From an uncultured Flavobacteriales bacterium (GTDB lineage Bacteria; Bacteroidota; Bacteroidia; Flavobacteriales_E; Vicingaceae), in contig CAJQLW010000018.1 in assembly GCA_905479325.1 (NCBI GenBank), forward strand, positions 43,493 to 107,492: DNA of 64,000 nt. Reading direction: 5' to 3'. The stretch's first letter is position 1; each line of letters opens with the position of its first letter. The notes beneath the pieces are model-generated. The model did no database searches, was not told the origin of the DNA, and worked only from the letters and a program-made list of their open reading frames with translations. Position numbers and translations under genes: made by a program. Positions 48,131 through 57,849 of the stretch are shown piece after piece.

Positions 48131-49540
48131 TTAACCGTTAATGGTCTCGTGTACTTCTTTCAAAATTTTAAATGCCCCTTCAGTAGTTGATGACTCTGCA
48201 TAAGTTCTAAGCACAGGCTCGGTTCCCGATGGGCGAATCATTACCCACTCATCGTTTGCAAAGTAGAATTTAAAACCATCTACTTTTTCAATTCTTTCAA
48301 CCTTATACGACCCAAATTGGCTGTACTCGTCGTTTTTACAACTTTCCATAATTCTCAACTTATCCGCTTCTTCTAAATGCAAATCAATTCTTTCAAATTT
48401 GAAAGCACCAACAACCTTGTGCACTTCTGCAATTAAGTCATCTAATGATTTTCCAGATTTAACCATGTACTCCCAAATCACTAATCCCATCCAGATTCCA
48501 TCTCTTTCAGGAATGTGACCTTTAATTGCAATACCTCCTGATTCTTCACCACCAACTAAAACGTCTTCGGTAACCATATGCCCTGCGATGTACTTGAACC
48601 CTATTTTGGTAACTTCAAACTCTAAGCCTAAGGCATCACACAACTTTTTAATTTTGGGCGACACTGAAAACGCGTTCACCACCTTACCTGTCATCTTCTT
48701 TTCTTTTACCATATAGTAAATCAACAAAAGAATGATATGGTGTGAATCGATAAACTCCCCTTTAGAATTGTACAAACCAATTCTGTCAGCATCACCGTCA
48801 ACAGCTAATCCGCAATCTAAGTCTCCGTCAGAAACTCTCAATAGCTCAGAAAACTCAGTTAAATTTCTATGAATTGGTTCTGGTGCTTGGCCTTCAAAAC
48901 CTGGGTTGTGCTCACAGTGTAAAAAAGTAATGTCGGGCAAAAGTCTTCTCATAACATCTTGTCCTGCGCCAAACATTGCATCAAATGCAAAATTCATTTT
49001 AGAATTTCGAATAGATTCCATGTCAAAGTTTGCCTCAACGTGATCGATGTACATTTGCTCTAAATCTACATATTCAACTTTACCTTGAGCAACTAGGTCT
49101 TCCATTTTAATAGAATCTAGATCAATGCTTGTTGAATCTGGAATCAAATCTTCAACCTCTTGAACCTCTTTTGGTAGCAATGGGCCACCAAAGTAACCTT
49201 TCAGTTTAAAACCATTGTATGAAGGCGGGTTGTGAGATGCCGTTATAACAACTCCAAGTGAAGCAGATAACTTAACATTTCCCAACGATACCATTGGAGT
49301 AGAAACAGCACCTTTAGCAAGGTATACTTTAACACCTGCAGCAGTTAATACTTTAGCCGTTGTTTCTGCGAACATCTCACCTGCGTATCTGCAGTCGTGC
49401 CCAATCACACAAGTTGGCTGTTCAAAATTTGCATTCAACCAATCTGCTGTTCCTTGCGAAACTCTTGCAACGTTATCTACTGTATAATCTTTCGCTATGA
49501 TGGCTCTCCATCCGTCTGTTCCAAACTTTATCTTTGACAT
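48131..49540 (-). CDS. Phosphoglucomutase/phosphomannomutase
   Basis: 469-residue alpha-D-phosphohexomutase interconverting hexose 1- and 6-phosphates. All four conserved loops are present: the phosphoserine loop ITASHNPPSYNGFK (Ser102), the Mg2+ loop DGDADR (248-253), the sugar loop GGEESGGIAIKG, and the phosphate loop RPSGTEPVLRTYAE at the C-terminus. It feeds sugar-nucleotide and glycogen metabolism. Whether it prefers glucose or mannose is not decided by sequence here. Confidence 0.93.
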   Translation of the reverse strand: MSKIKFGTDGWRAIIAKDYTVDNVARVSQGTADWLNANFEQPTCVIGHDCRYAGEMFAETTAKVLTAAGVKVYLAKGAVSTPMVSLGNVKLSASLGVVITASHNPPSYNGFKLKGYFGGPLLPKEVQEVEDLIPDSTSIDLDSIKMEDLVAQGKVEYVDLEQMYIDHVEANFDMESIRNSKMNFAFDAMFGAGQDVMRRLLPDITFLHCEHNPGFEGQAPEPIHRNLTEFSELLRVSDGDLDCGLAVDGDADRIGLYNSKGEFIDSHHIILLLIYYMVKEKKMTGKVVNAFSVSPKIKKLCDALGLEFEVTKIGFKYIAGHMVTEDVLVGGEESGGIAIKGHIPERDGIWMGLVIWEYMVKSGKSLDDLIAEVHKVVGAFKFERIDLHLEEADKLRIMESCKNDEYSQFGSYKVERIEKVDGFKFYFANDEWVMIRPSGTEPVLRTYAESSTTEGAFKILKEVHETING

Positions 49541-49562
49541 ATCTTTCTCATTTAAAGGATGA

Positions 49563-49570
49563 CAAAAGTA
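49563..49570 (-). promoter_or_regulatory. -7 box of the phosphohexomutase promoter
   Basis: TACTTTTG on the minus strand, 22 nt before the start codon. No exact -33 TTG at 19-20 nt. Confidence 0.45.
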
Positions 49571-49623
49571 AAAAAATTAGAAGGAACTTATAAAAGCCTT
49601 GTGTAAAGTAAATCTTAAGGTTG

Positions 49624-50670
49624 TTACTTCATGATTTTTCTCTTGTTCAGCTCGTTACGATAAGCCTTTGCATAGGCATTGTGCTGAAAAAAAGAACGGG
49701 CAAAATTGTGATACCCTGAAAAGTCTGCTTTTGCACACATATATATGTAGTCGTGCTTGTCATAATTTAATACCGCATCTATCGACGAAATTTCGGGCAA
49801 ATTTATTGGTCCAGGAGGCAATCCTTCATACTTGTAAGTATTGTACGGAGAATCCATTTCGATGTGCTTGTTTAAAACCCTTTTAATTGTAAAATCTCCT
49901 GTTGCATAAATTAGAGTGGGATCAGATTGTAATTTCATTTTTTTCTTTATTCGGTTGATGTACAACCCTGCAACTTTCGGTCGTTCGTCTCGATGTTCAG
50001 ACTGTTCCGCCTGCACAATAGATGCTAATATAGAAATTTCAGATTGTGATAAATTTAAGGCTTGAGCCTTCGATTTTCTCGTATCTGTCCAAAAGGCCTT
50101 ATACTCTCTAGCCATTCGTTTCACAAAATCTTCTGCAGACGTATTCCAATGCACCTCATACGTGTTCGGGATAAACAGCGTCATAAACGTTTTGGTATTG
50201 AAACCATACTTCGCCGCTAATTCTTTGCTTTTCAACATTTGCAACAACTCGATGGAATCGGCCTCTAGTTGTTTTCCAACTTTCCCTGCCAAATCTTCGG
50301 CCGTTCTAATGGTGTTAAAGGTAAGTTGAACGGGCTCTTGGCTGCCAGACCTTAATAAATTAATCAATTCATTATTGTTCATACCGTCTTGCAACTTATA
50401 CTTTCCAGGCTTGGGTATATTGAATGATTTTTGATCTGCCACCCACAAAAATGACTTTTTATCAATCAGAATTTCTTGCTCTATTAATTGATCGGTTAGG
50501 CTCTCAAGAGTGGCACCGGTGTGAACATAAACGTAAGGGTCGGTTTTACTCACGGAAGTATTTACCGAAAAGATTTTACCATAATAACCTATAAACAAAT
50601 AAGCGGCACCTATAAAAAGGGCAAGGAAAATAACTCCGCCAATTTTTAACTTTTTATTTTTCTTCTTCAT
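49624..50670 (-). CDS. mltG: Endolytic murein transglycosylase MltG (YceG-like)
   Basis: 348 residues from the preferred start at 50670 (the earlier in-frame Met at 50679 overlaps a promoter box). One N-terminal transmembrane helix (about 10-29), a LysM-like/intermediate region, and the YceG catalytic domain with ILASIVQAEQSEHRDERPK and LQSDPTLIYATG. MltG cleaves nascent glycan strands and sets their length. The conserved Glu of the family is found in ASIVQAEQ. It is transcribed divergently from trmD. Confidence 0.92.
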   Translation of the reverse strand: MKKKNKKLKIGGVIFLALFIGAAYLFIGYYGKIFSVNTSVSKTDPYVYVHTGATLESLTDQLIEQEILIDKKSFLWVADQKSFNIPKPGKYKLQDGMNNNELINLLRSGSQEPVQLTFNTIRTAEDLAGKVGKQLEADSIELLQMLKSKELAAKYGFNTKTFMTLFIPNTYEVHWNTSAEDFVKRMAREYKAFWTDTRKSKAQALNLSQSEISILASIVQAEQSEHRDERPKVAGLYINRIKKKMKLQSDPTLIYATGDFTIKRVLNKHIEMDSPYNTYKYEGLPPGPINLPEISSIDAVLNYDKHDYIYMCAKADFSGYHNFARSFFQHNAYAKAYRNELNKRKIMK

Positions 50671-50676
50671 GCAATC

Positions 50677-50684
50677 CAAAATTA
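50677..50684 (-). promoter_or_regulatory. -7 box of the mltG promoter
   Basis: TAATTTTG on the minus strand, immediately upstream of the chosen mltG start region. It overlaps the alternative upstream Met at 50679 and so argues against it. Confidence 0.45.
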
Positions 50685-50733
50685 AGAAAGCTATTTAAGC
50701 TGAGAATCCTAATTTAAAGTTGATTTAAACGAT

Positions 50734-50741
50734 TAGTTTTG
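50734..50741 (+). promoter_or_regulatory. -7 box of the trmD promoter
   Basis: TAGTTTTG, matching TAnnTTTG, 13 nt before the trmD start codon. No clear -33 element. Confidence 0.4.
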
Positions 50742-50754
50742 TAAAAAATTATCG

Positions 50755-51441
50755 ATGAGAGTTGACATCATTACTGTATTGCCGGAGTTGTTGGACGGTC
50801 CGTTTTCTGCATCAATTTTAAAAAGAGCCCAAGAAAAAGGACTTGCGGAGATTCATGTTCATAACCTGAGAGATTATTCAACACACAGACAAAAGTCTGT
50901 TGACGATTATGCTTTTGGTGGCGGTGCAGGAATGGTAATGACCTTGGAGCCCATCGATAATTGTATTTCTGCATTAAAAGCAGAACGAGATTATGACGAA
51001 ATCATTTACATGACACCTGACGGAGAAGAGTTAACTCAAGCCATGAGCAATAGCTTCTCTTTAAAAGGTAACCTTATGATTTTATGTGGACACTATAAAG
51101 GTATTGATGAGCGAGCAAGGGAAGCGTTTATTACCAAGGAAATTTCTATTGGCAGTTATGTGCTATCAGGTGGCGAGTTGGCTGCAGCCGTATTAACAGA
51201 TAGCATCATTCGGTTATTGCCCGGAGTACTTAACGACGAAACCTCTGCCCTATCCGATTCTTATCAAGATAATTTGTTAGCTCCACCAGTATATACTAGG
51301 CCAGCAGAATATAAAGGCATGCAAGTTCCTGACATATTATTGTCGGGAGACTTAAAAAAAATAGAAATTTGGAGGCACGAAAAGAGCCTAGAACGCACTA
51401 AAATAAGGCGTCCTGATTTGTATAAAAAATATTCAGAATAA
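50755..51441 (+). CDS. trmD: tRNA (guanine-N1)-methyltransferase
   Basis: SPOUT-class enzyme methylating G37 of tRNAs with G36, which prevents +1 frameshifting. The 228 residues include the N-terminal [28 protein letters not shown], and the trefoil-knot segments [16 protein letters not shown] and [13 protein letters not shown] that bind S-adenosylmethionine. It precedes rplS, the usual partner in the trmD-rplS order, but a separate promoter lies between them. Confidence 0.97.
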   Translation: MRVDIITVLPELLDGPFSASILKRAQEKGLAEIHVHNLRDYSTHRQKSVDDYAFGGGAGMVMTLEPIDNCISALKAERDYDEIIYMTPDGEELTQAMSNSFSLKGNLMILCGHYKGIDERAREAFITKEISIGSYVLSGGELAAAVLTDSIIRLLPGVLNDETSALSDSYQDNLLAPPVYTRPAEYKGMQVPDILLSGDLKKIEIWRHEKSLERTKIRRPDLYKKYSE

Positions 51442-51445
51442 GGAG

Positions 51446-51475
51446 TTGGTATTTATACAGAAAATACTACTTTTG
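51446..51475 (+). promoter_or_regulatory. rplS promoter
   Basis: TTG (51446-51448), 19-nt spacer, TACTTTTG (51468-51475), 34 nt before the rplS start codon. It allows rplS expression independent of trmD. Confidence 0.7.
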
Positions 51476-51509
51476 CTCTCCTCTTTTATGGAGCATAATT
51501 TTTGAAGAA

Positions 51510-51866
51510 ATGGACGCAATAAAATTCGTAGAGCAAGATTTAAACCCAACGCACGAACTTCCAAAGTTCGGAGCTGGTGATACTATAGCAGTAGCTTATA
51601 AAATTAAGGAAGGAGAAAAAGAGAGAACTCAGGTCTTCCAAGGAACTGTAATTCAAAGAAGAAACACAGGAGTTAATGAAACTTTTACCGTGAGAAAGGT
51701 GACAGGTGGAATGGCTGTTGAGAGAGTTTTTCCTATTGCATCTCCGTTTTTGGAAAGCATTAGAGTAGTAAAAAGTGGTTCTGTAAGAAGAGCTAGAATT
51801 TATTACTTAAGAGAAAGAAAAGGTAAGTCTGCAAGGATTAAAGAAAAAATTTACGTTAAGAAATAA
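51510..51866 (+). CDS. rplS: 50S ribosomal protein L19
   Basis: Large-subunit protein at the 30S-50S interface. 118 residues with the L19 core: [36 protein letters not shown] and the C-terminal [21 protein letters not shown]. Followed by a strong bidirectional terminator. Confidence 0.97.
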   Translation: MDAIKFVEQDLNPTHELPKFGAGDTIAVAYKIKEGEKERTQVFQGTVIQRRNTGVNETFTVRKVTGGMAVERVFPIASPFLESIRVVKSGSVRRARIYYLRERKGKSARIKEKIYVKK

Positions 51867-51880
51867 TCTTAACAACCTCA

Positions 51881-51907
51881 AAAACCACGCTTTTAGCGTG
51901 GTTTTTT
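51881..51907. terminator. Terminator between rplS and the GlcD-like gene
   Basis: Stem AAAACCACGCT (51881-51891) / AGCGTGGTTTT (51895-51905) with a 3-nt loop and T run on the + strand; A run on the other side lets it serve the convergent gene too. Confidence 0.85.
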
Positions 51908-53319
51908 TATGCCCAAATTTTTCCTGGATTCAAGATTCCTTTTGGATCAAAAGCATTTTTAATATCCTTCTGTAAATTCATCTCTCTTTCAGAAAATACA
52001 ATATCCATGTATTCCTTCTGCACCAAACCAATTCCATGTTCACCAGAAATAGTCCCCCCCAATTGCTTGCACAATTGAAATATTTCACGAATCCCTTTTT
52101 TAAGCTGATCTCCGTTCCATTCTTCATTGCTCATTTCGCCCTTTAAAATATTTACATGTAAGTTGCCATCCCCTGCATGGCCATAACAAACAGATTTAAA
52201 TCCGTATCGCTTGCCTATTTCTTTTACGCCAACCAAAAGCTTTGGTAACTCAGCTCGTTTCACAACGGTATCCTCCTCCTTATAAATAGAGTTTACCTTA
52301 ACCGCTTCTCCCAAGCTTCTTCTCAATTTCCAAAGCTTATCTTTTTGAGCCTGAGAATCTGCAAATAGTATTTCGCCACATTCAAATTGATTGAGTACCT
52401 CATGAATTTGCTCCGCTTCTTTGAATAAGACTTGCTCCTCGTTTCCATCTAACTCAATCAATAAATGGGCTTCATCTGTTTCATCAATTTCTATTTCAAT
52501 TCCATCAACATATTTCTTCGCAAATAAGAGTGCATCTTGCTCCATAAATTCTAATCCACTTGGAACTATTCCCGCTTTAAAAATAGCAGATACTGCTTCG
52601 CAGGCCTCTTCTGCCTTTTTAAATGGAACTAACATCAAAACATCGCGTTTGGGAAACGGCAACAGTCGAAATACAGCTTTTGTAATTACTCCCAGTGTTC
52701 CTTCACTGCCTACCATTAGCTGGGTAATGTTTAAGCCCGTGGCATTTTTAATCACATTAGCGCCAGTCCAAATTACAGAGCCATCAGCTAACACAACCTC
52801 TAAATTCAACACATAATCCTTGGTAACACCATACTTAACCGCCTTTGGCCCTCCGCTATTTTCGGCTAGGTTTCCTCCAATAAAACAACTCCCTTTACTC
52901 GCAGGATCAGGTGGGTAAAACAAACCTTTTTCTGCCACCGCCTCTTGAAAAACTTGAGTAATTACACCAGGTTCAACAATAGCTTGTCCATTTTCAATGT
53001 CAATTTCTATAATCTTATTCAGCTTTTCCATACTCAATAAAACACCTCCAAAAACTGGCAAGGCACCACCACTTAACCCTGTCCCAGCTCCACGTACTGT
53101 TACCGGAAAATTCTTTTCATTACAGTATTTTAAAACAACGGATATTTGATCTACCGTTTCAGGAATAATCACAACACTCGGCATGAAGTGCAAATCCTCG
53201 GTATAATCATGATCATACATAGATAAAACCCCACTGTCAGTTATGCAGTTATTAGCTCCTACAATACTATTAATAAAGCGTATGTCTTGCTCGGCTATTG
53301 CTGAAAATTGGTTACTCAT
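51907..53319 (-). CDS. FAD-linked oxidase, glycolate/D-lactate dehydrogenase type
   Basis: 470-residue flavoprotein of the GlcD/D-lactate dehydrogenase family. The PCMH-type FAD domain has VRGAGTGLSGGALPVFGG and GGNLAENSGGPKAVKYG; the C-terminal domain has CYGHAGDGNLHVNIL (His-containing active site) and the signature SGEHGIGLVQKEYM. It would oxidise glycolate, D-lactate or another 2-hydroxyacid. GlcE/GlcF partners are not present, so it belongs to the single-subunit type; substrate not determined. Confidence 0.88.
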   Translation of the reverse strand: MSNQFSAIAEQDIRFINSIVGANNCITDSGVLSMYDHDYTEDLHFMPSVVIIPETVDQISVVLKYCNEKNFPVTVRGAGTGLSGGALPVFGGVLLSMEKLNKIIEIDIENGQAIVEPGVITQVFQEAVAEKGLFYPPDPASKGSCFIGGNLAENSGGPKAVKYGVTKDYVLNLEVVLADGSVIWTGANVIKNATGLNITQLMVGSEGTLGVITKAVFRLLPFPKRDVLMLVPFKKAEEACEAVSAIFKAGIVPSGLEFMEQDALLFAKKYVDGIEIEIDETDEAHLLIELDGNEEQVLFKEAEQIHEVLNQFECGEILFADSQAQKDKLWKLRRSLGEAVKVNSIYKEEDTVVKRAELPKLLVGVKEIGKRYGFKSVCYGHAGDGNLHVNILKGEMSNEEWNGDQLKKGIREIFQLCKQLGGTISGEHGIGLVQKEYMDIVFSEREMNLQKDIKNAFDPKGILNPGKIWA

Positions 53320-53385
53320 TCAATTAGATTTAGTAGTATTATTTGGCTAAATTGGACTTCCTAAAATTATTTAAAGAATCTGTAC

Positions 53386-55650
53386 ATGAAAAGAATTGCG
53401 ATTGCAGTTATCAGCATTTTATCATTGAATACTATAAGTGCACAAAACGAAGAATTTGCGACTTCTAAAAAAGGAAGTTCAGAAGAAAAAGCGCCTATAT
53501 CTGCCCAAATAGACTTGCAAGAGAATGCTCCTTTGAAAAAGATGATTGACTTAAAAGACATTTGGAAGGATTACACCTTTTCAAGTGAAACTGTAAGAGG
53601 AGTTCGGTCGATGAACGATGGGAAAAATTATACTGTTTTGGAAAGAGGTAAAACAGGTGTTAACCTCGTTCAATACAACTACAAAACGGGCAATAAAGTA
53701 GCAACCTTAATCGACTCTAAAGATTTACTTTTTGAAGGAAAGCAACTTAGTATACAGAGCTATGAATTTTCATCTGACGAAACAAGAGTTTTACTAGGAA
53801 CTGAAGTTGAAGCAATTTACAGAAGATCATCGAAAGCATTCTATTATGTGTACGATTTAAAAAGTAAAAAAGTAGAACAGCTTGCAAGTGAAGGAAAGCA
53901 GATGTATGCCGATTTTTCCCCTTCGGGCAATAAGGTTGCATATGTATACAACAACAACCTGTTTTTCAAAGATTTTACAAATAACAGTGTTTCTCAGATT
54001 ACTGTAGATGGAGAATACAATAAAATCATCAATGGAGCTTCTGATTGGGTGTATGAAGAAGAACTAGAACTATCTAAGGCATTTCAGTGGTCAGTTGATG
54101 GACAGCATTTGGCATTCTTTAGATTTAATGAGGAGGCTGTGAAGCAATGGAACATGAAAATGTACGATGGGCTTTACCCAACCGATTACAAATTCAAATA
54201 CCCAAAGGCAGGTGAAGAAAATGCTAAAGTGCAGATAAAAATATTTGACCTTACGTCAAAAAAGACAGTTGATGTTGATTTAGGAACTCCATACGAATAT
54301 ATCCCTTCTATTGAGTGGACAAAAGATGCCAATACGTTGGCTGTAATCTCATCGAATCGACATCAGAATGAGGTTAAAATAAATTTAGTTAATGCTACCG
54401 ACGGAAAAAGCAAAACAGTTCATGTTGAAAAAAGTGACACCTATATTGAGATGCCTTTCGAAGTTCATTTCACAAAAGATCAAAAGCATTTTATTATTTT
54501 AAGTGAAAAATCTGGATACAGACACCTTTACTTGCACTCGATAGACGGCAAATTGAAAAACCAAATCACAAAAGGCGATTGGCCTGTAACCGCTTATTAT
54601 GGAATAAATGAAAAGAAAGGTGTCATTTATTATCAATCTGCTGAGACCTCTGCGATGGACAGAAATGTATATTCAATTAACCTAAACGGTTCAGGCAAAA
54701 AACGACTGACTAATAAAGACGGAACGAACAGCGCAGATTTCAGCACAAGTTTTGATTACTTTATCAATTATCACACTTCAGCAAATACCCCAAATTATGT
54801 TTCATTGCACAATTCAACAGGCGGGCTTATTCGGGTATTGAAGGACAATCAAAAACTAAATCAAACATTGGCTCAATATGAAATTGGCGAAAAGACATTC
54901 TTTAGCTTTAAAACCTCTGTGAACGTTGAATTAAATGCTTGGATGATTAAGCCACCGAATTTCAGCGAGACTAAAAAATATCCGGTATTCCTAACCATTT
55001 ATGGAGGCCCCGGTTCTCAAACAGTAACTAATTCTTGGGGTGGTTCAAATTATTTTTGGCATCAAATGCTAGCTCAAAAGGGCTACATTGTAATATCTGT
55101 AGATAACAGAGGAACCGGAGCTAGAGGTGTAGACTTCAAAAAAGTAACGTATAAACAATTAGGAAAATACGAGACGCAAGATCAGATTGAGGCTGCAAAA
55201 TACTTTGCGAGCTTACCTTATGTAGACCCAACAAGAATAGGAGTGCAAGGTTGGAGTTACGGTGGTTACATGTCTTCTTTATGTTTACTAAAAGGAGCTG
55301 ACTATTTCAAAGCTGCAATTGCAGTAGCACCTGTAACCAATTGGAGATTTTACGATTCAATTTACACCGAACGCTACATGCAAACTCCCCAAGAAAATGA
55401 GGACGGATATGATGATAATTCACCAATCAACCACGTTGAAAAATTAAAAGGAAAATACCTTTTAGTACATGGAATGGCCGACGATAACGTTCATTTACAA
55501 AATACTTCAGAAATGATTTCTGCCTTAGTAGAGGCTGACAAACAGTTTGATCTGTTTGTTTATCCGAATAAAAATCACGGTATTTATGGTGGGAATACCC
55601 GGTATCATTTATACACGAAGATGACAAATTTCTTATTAGAGAACCTATAA
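53386..55650 (+). CDS. Dipeptidyl peptidase IV-type S9 peptidase
   Basis: 754-residue exported serine peptidase that removes X-Pro dipeptides from peptide N-termini. Signal peptide about 1-19 (ending SAQN). The beta-propeller carries the DWVYEEE motif, whose Glu pair anchors the substrate N-terminus. The alpha/beta-hydrolase domain has the triad Ser624 (GWSYGGYMS), Asp699 (MADDNVH) and His731 (NKNHGIYGG). The peptide transporter gene downstream suggests a linked route for peptide use. Confidence 0.95.
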   Translation: MKRIAIAVISILSLNTISAQNEEFATSKKGSSEEKAPISAQIDLQENAPLKKMIDLKDIWKDYTFSSETVRGVRSMNDGKNYTVLERGKTGVNLVQYNYKTGNKVATLIDSKDLLFEGKQLSIQSYEFSSDETRVLLGTEVEAIYRRSSKAFYYVYDLKSKKVEQLASEGKQMYADFSPSGNKVAYVYNNNLFFKDFTNNSVSQITVDGEYNKIINGASDWVYEEELELSKAFQWSVDGQHLAFFRFNEEAVKQWNMKMYDGLYPTDYKFKYPKAGEENAKVQIKIFDLTSKKTVDVDLGTPYEYIPSIEWTKDANTLAVISSNRHQNEVKINLVNATDGKSKTVHVEKSDTYIEMPFEVHFTKDQKHFIILSEKSGYRHLYLHSIDGKLKNQITKGDWPVTAYYGINEKKGVIYYQSAETSAMDRNVYSINLNGSGKKRLTNKDGTNSADFSTSFDYFINYHTSANTPNYVSLHNSTGGLIRVLKDNQKLNQTLAQYEIGEKTFFSFKTSVNVELNAWMIKPPNFSETKKYPVFLTIYGGPGSQTVTNSWGGSNYFWHQMLAQKGYIVISVDNRGTGARGVDFKKVTYKQLGKYETQDQIEAAKYFASLPYVDPTRIGVQGWSYGGYMSSLCLLKGADYFKAAIAVAPVTNWRFYDSIYTERYMQTPQENEDGYDDNSPINHVEKLKGKYLLVHGMADDNVHLQNTSEMISALVEADKQFDLFVYPNKNHGIYGGNTRYHLYTKMTNFLLENL

Positions 55651-55660
55651 ACAAAAACGA

Positions 55661-55692
55661 TTGCAGGGAATATTATATTTTTATTACCTTGG
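55661..55692 (+). promoter_or_regulatory. Possible promoter of the peptide transporter gene
   Basis: TTG (55661-55663), 21-nt spacer, TACCTTGG (55685-55692), one mismatch from TAnnTTTG, 33 nt before the start codon. Confidence 0.35.
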
Positions 55693-55725
55693 ACAACTTT
55701 TAAATAATCTAATACAAATTAACAT

Positions 55726-57228
55726 ATGAGCAATTCAACAACCACAACCGACGGTTTTCAAGGACAACCGAGAGGTTTAATGACATTATTCTTTTCTGAA
55801 ATGTGGGAAAGATTTTGTTATTATGGTATGAGAACACTTCTAACCTTGTTTTTAGTGAAATCTTTAATGAAAGGAGATGCAGAAGCTTCTTTGATTTATG
55901 GAGCATATACAGGTTTAGTTTATGCCGCACCAATTTTAGGTGGTAAAATGGCAGATAAATATTTAGGCTACCGCTATGCTGTAATGCTTGGCGCGGTCTT
56001 AATGGCCATTGGTGAGTTCTTATTACTTGGTGGAAACGAGTCACTAATGCTAATTGGAATGGGAGCGTTAATTGTAGGAAATGGATATTTTAAAGCCAAT
56101 ATCTCAACTATTGTTGGAAAGCTTTATTCAGACAATGACCCTAGAAGAGACTCCGGGTTCACCATTTTTTACATAGGTATTAACATTGGGGCTTTATTAG
56201 CTACAACACTTGTAGCGTACGTTGGCGAAACTTATGGATTTGAGTATGGGTTTGGATTAGCCGGCCTTGGAATGTTAGCCGGTTTATTTATATTTTACGC
56301 AGGCAGAGATAACTACTCAGGAGCGGCTGGACTTGAGGTGACTGAAGCAGGTAAGGAGAAGGTTTTAGGACCATTGAATGCAGTACAAGCAATTACTATT
56401 GGCTCTTTATTTCTAATCCCATTATGTTATATATTAATTCTTAGAAATGAATTTCTAGATTATATTTTACTAGGCTTGTTCATTTTTATTTCAATTTCAA
56501 TGATTAAGGCCGGTATTACTGAAGATAAAGAAAAAAATGTGGGTATATGGAAAGATCGAATGATAGCATTAATCATTTTCATGCTTATTAATATTACGTT
56601 CTGGGCTTGTTTTGAACAGGCAGGCACTTCTTTAACATTGTTTGCGGATCGGAATGTTGATAGAGCAATTATGGGTTGGGATATGCCAGCTTCAATGACT
56701 CAGTTTTTTAATCCATTCTTCATTATCACCTTTGGTTCAATATTCTCATTAATGTGGGTAAAACTAGATAAGATTGGTAAAAACCCGAGTATTCCATTAA
56801 AGTTTGCTTTTGGAATTATACAGCTAGGTCTTGGTTTCTTAGTTACTTTAATTGGAGTTAAATTTATGAATGAGTCTTTCCAAGTTCCCTTACTAACCTT
56901 GGTTTTTGTATACCTGTTACATACAACCGGAGAACTATTTTTATCTCCAATTGGCCTCTCTATGGTTACGAAATTATCACCTCAAAGCTTTTCCGGTACT
57001 GCTATGGGAGCATGGTTTTTGAGTTTTGCTATTGCGAATTACGTTGGCGGTAAAATAGCAACATTAACAGGAGGACATGGTGATGATGGTGCAGCCTTAA
57101 CTGTTGAAGAGGGTTTGGTAAAGTATACAGAAGTGTTCTCAACAATTGGCTATGTGCTTTTAAGTATTGCACTCTTGATCATCATACTTAATAAACCTCT
57201 CCAAAAACTAATGCACGGAGTAAAATAA
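55726..57228 (+). CDS. Proton-dependent oligopeptide transporter (POT/PTR family)
   Basis: 500-residue inner-membrane MFS protein importing di- and tripeptides with protons. TM1 carries the ExxER motif of the family (FSEMWERFCYYGM), and the second POT signature region reads FTIFYIGINIGALLA. About 12-14 transmembrane helices. It directly follows a DPP-IV peptidase that releases dipeptides, so the pair forms a plausible peptide-use unit. Confidence 0.95.
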   Translation: MSNSTTTTDGFQGQPRGLMTLFFSEMWERFCYYGMRTLLTLFLVKSLMKGDAEASLIYGAYTGLVYAAPILGGKMADKYLGYRYAVMLGAVLMAIGEFLLLGGNESLMLIGMGALIVGNGYFKANISTIVGKLYSDNDPRRDSGFTIFYIGINIGALLATTLVAYVGETYGFEYGFGLAGLGMLAGLFIFYAGRDNYSGAAGLEVTEAGKEKVLGPLNAVQAITIGSLFLIPLCYILILRNEFLDYILLGLFIFISISMIKAGITEDKEKNVGIWKDRMIALIIFMLINITFWACFEQAGTSLTLFADRNVDRAIMGWDMPASMTQFFNPFFIITFGSIFSLMWVKLDKIGKNPSIPLKFAFGIIQLGLGFLVTLIGVKFMNESFQVPLLTLVFVYLLHTTGELFLSPIGLSMVTKLSPQSFSGTAMGAWFLSFAIANYVGGKIATLTGGHGDDGAALTVEEGLVKYTEVFSTIGYVLLSIALLIIILNKPLQKLMHGVK

Positions 57229-57244
57229 AATTAAAGCAAAAGAT

Positions 57245-57280
57245 AAAAAACCCATCTTGTTCTATAAGATGGGTTTTTTT
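57245..57280 (+). terminator. Terminator of the peptide transporter gene
   Basis: Stem AAAAAACCCATCTT / AAGATGGGTTTTTTT (57245-57258 and 57266-57280) with a short loop; A and T runs make it active on the + strand and possibly the other. Confidence 0.85.
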
Positions 57281-57321
57281 ATGATTTTTTCTATCTTAGA
57301 GCACACCAAACTGAACCAAAA

Positions 57322-57849
57322 GTGAGCATAACTACCGATAAAATTGTGCACATTCGTCCGAGGTTTCATCTGCAGGTAAGTCATTCTGTAGAAGAAATAG
57401 AAATGCGAATTAAAAAAAGTCTAGCAACACCGGAGTTTCCTTGCACCGGCTCTGTGAAACACGGATTTGGAGTCATCAACATTTTGAAGAAAGACCAACA
57501 CTTTTGGTCACCACAACTTACTCTAACTGTTGAAGAAGTGGAAGGAGAAACAGAAATTAGAGGCTTATACGGACCAAAACCATCCGTTTGGACAATGTTT
57601 GTTTTTTTCTATTGTATTCTAGGGTTCTTAACACTAATTTGCACAATGGTGGGTTTTTCTAATTTAAATTTAGACAAGCCAGCAGGAGTGCTTGGGCTTA
57701 GTCCGGTTTTTGCAATGCTTTTTTTGAGCATTTACTTGGTCTCGAATTATGGTCAAAAGTTAGGTCGAGACCAATTAGTTATATTGCACAATTTCTTCGA
57801 AAAATCAGTAGGTATTAAAGTAGACGACCACATTGTAGACAAGGATTAA
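57322..57849 (+). CDS. Hypothetical membrane protein with GTG start
   Basis: 175 residues. The N-terminal half is soluble and mostly beta (HIRPRFHLQVSHSVEEIEMRI); two transmembrane helices follow (about 92-115 and 123-142). The frame opens with GTG at 57322; an ATG exists only much later (codon 28), which would remove part of the first domain. I recognise no named family. It overlaps the 3' end of the convergent gene at 57846 by 4 nt. Function unknown. Confidence 0.6.
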   Translation: MSITTDKIVHIRPRFHLQVSHSVEEIEMRIKKSLATPEFPCTGSVKHGFGVINILKKDQHFWSPQLTLTVEEVEGETEIRGLYGPKPSVWTMFVFFYCILGFLTLICTMVGFSNLNLDKPAGVLGLSPVFAMLFLSIYLVSNYGQKLGRDQLVILHNFFEKSVGIKVDDHIVDKD

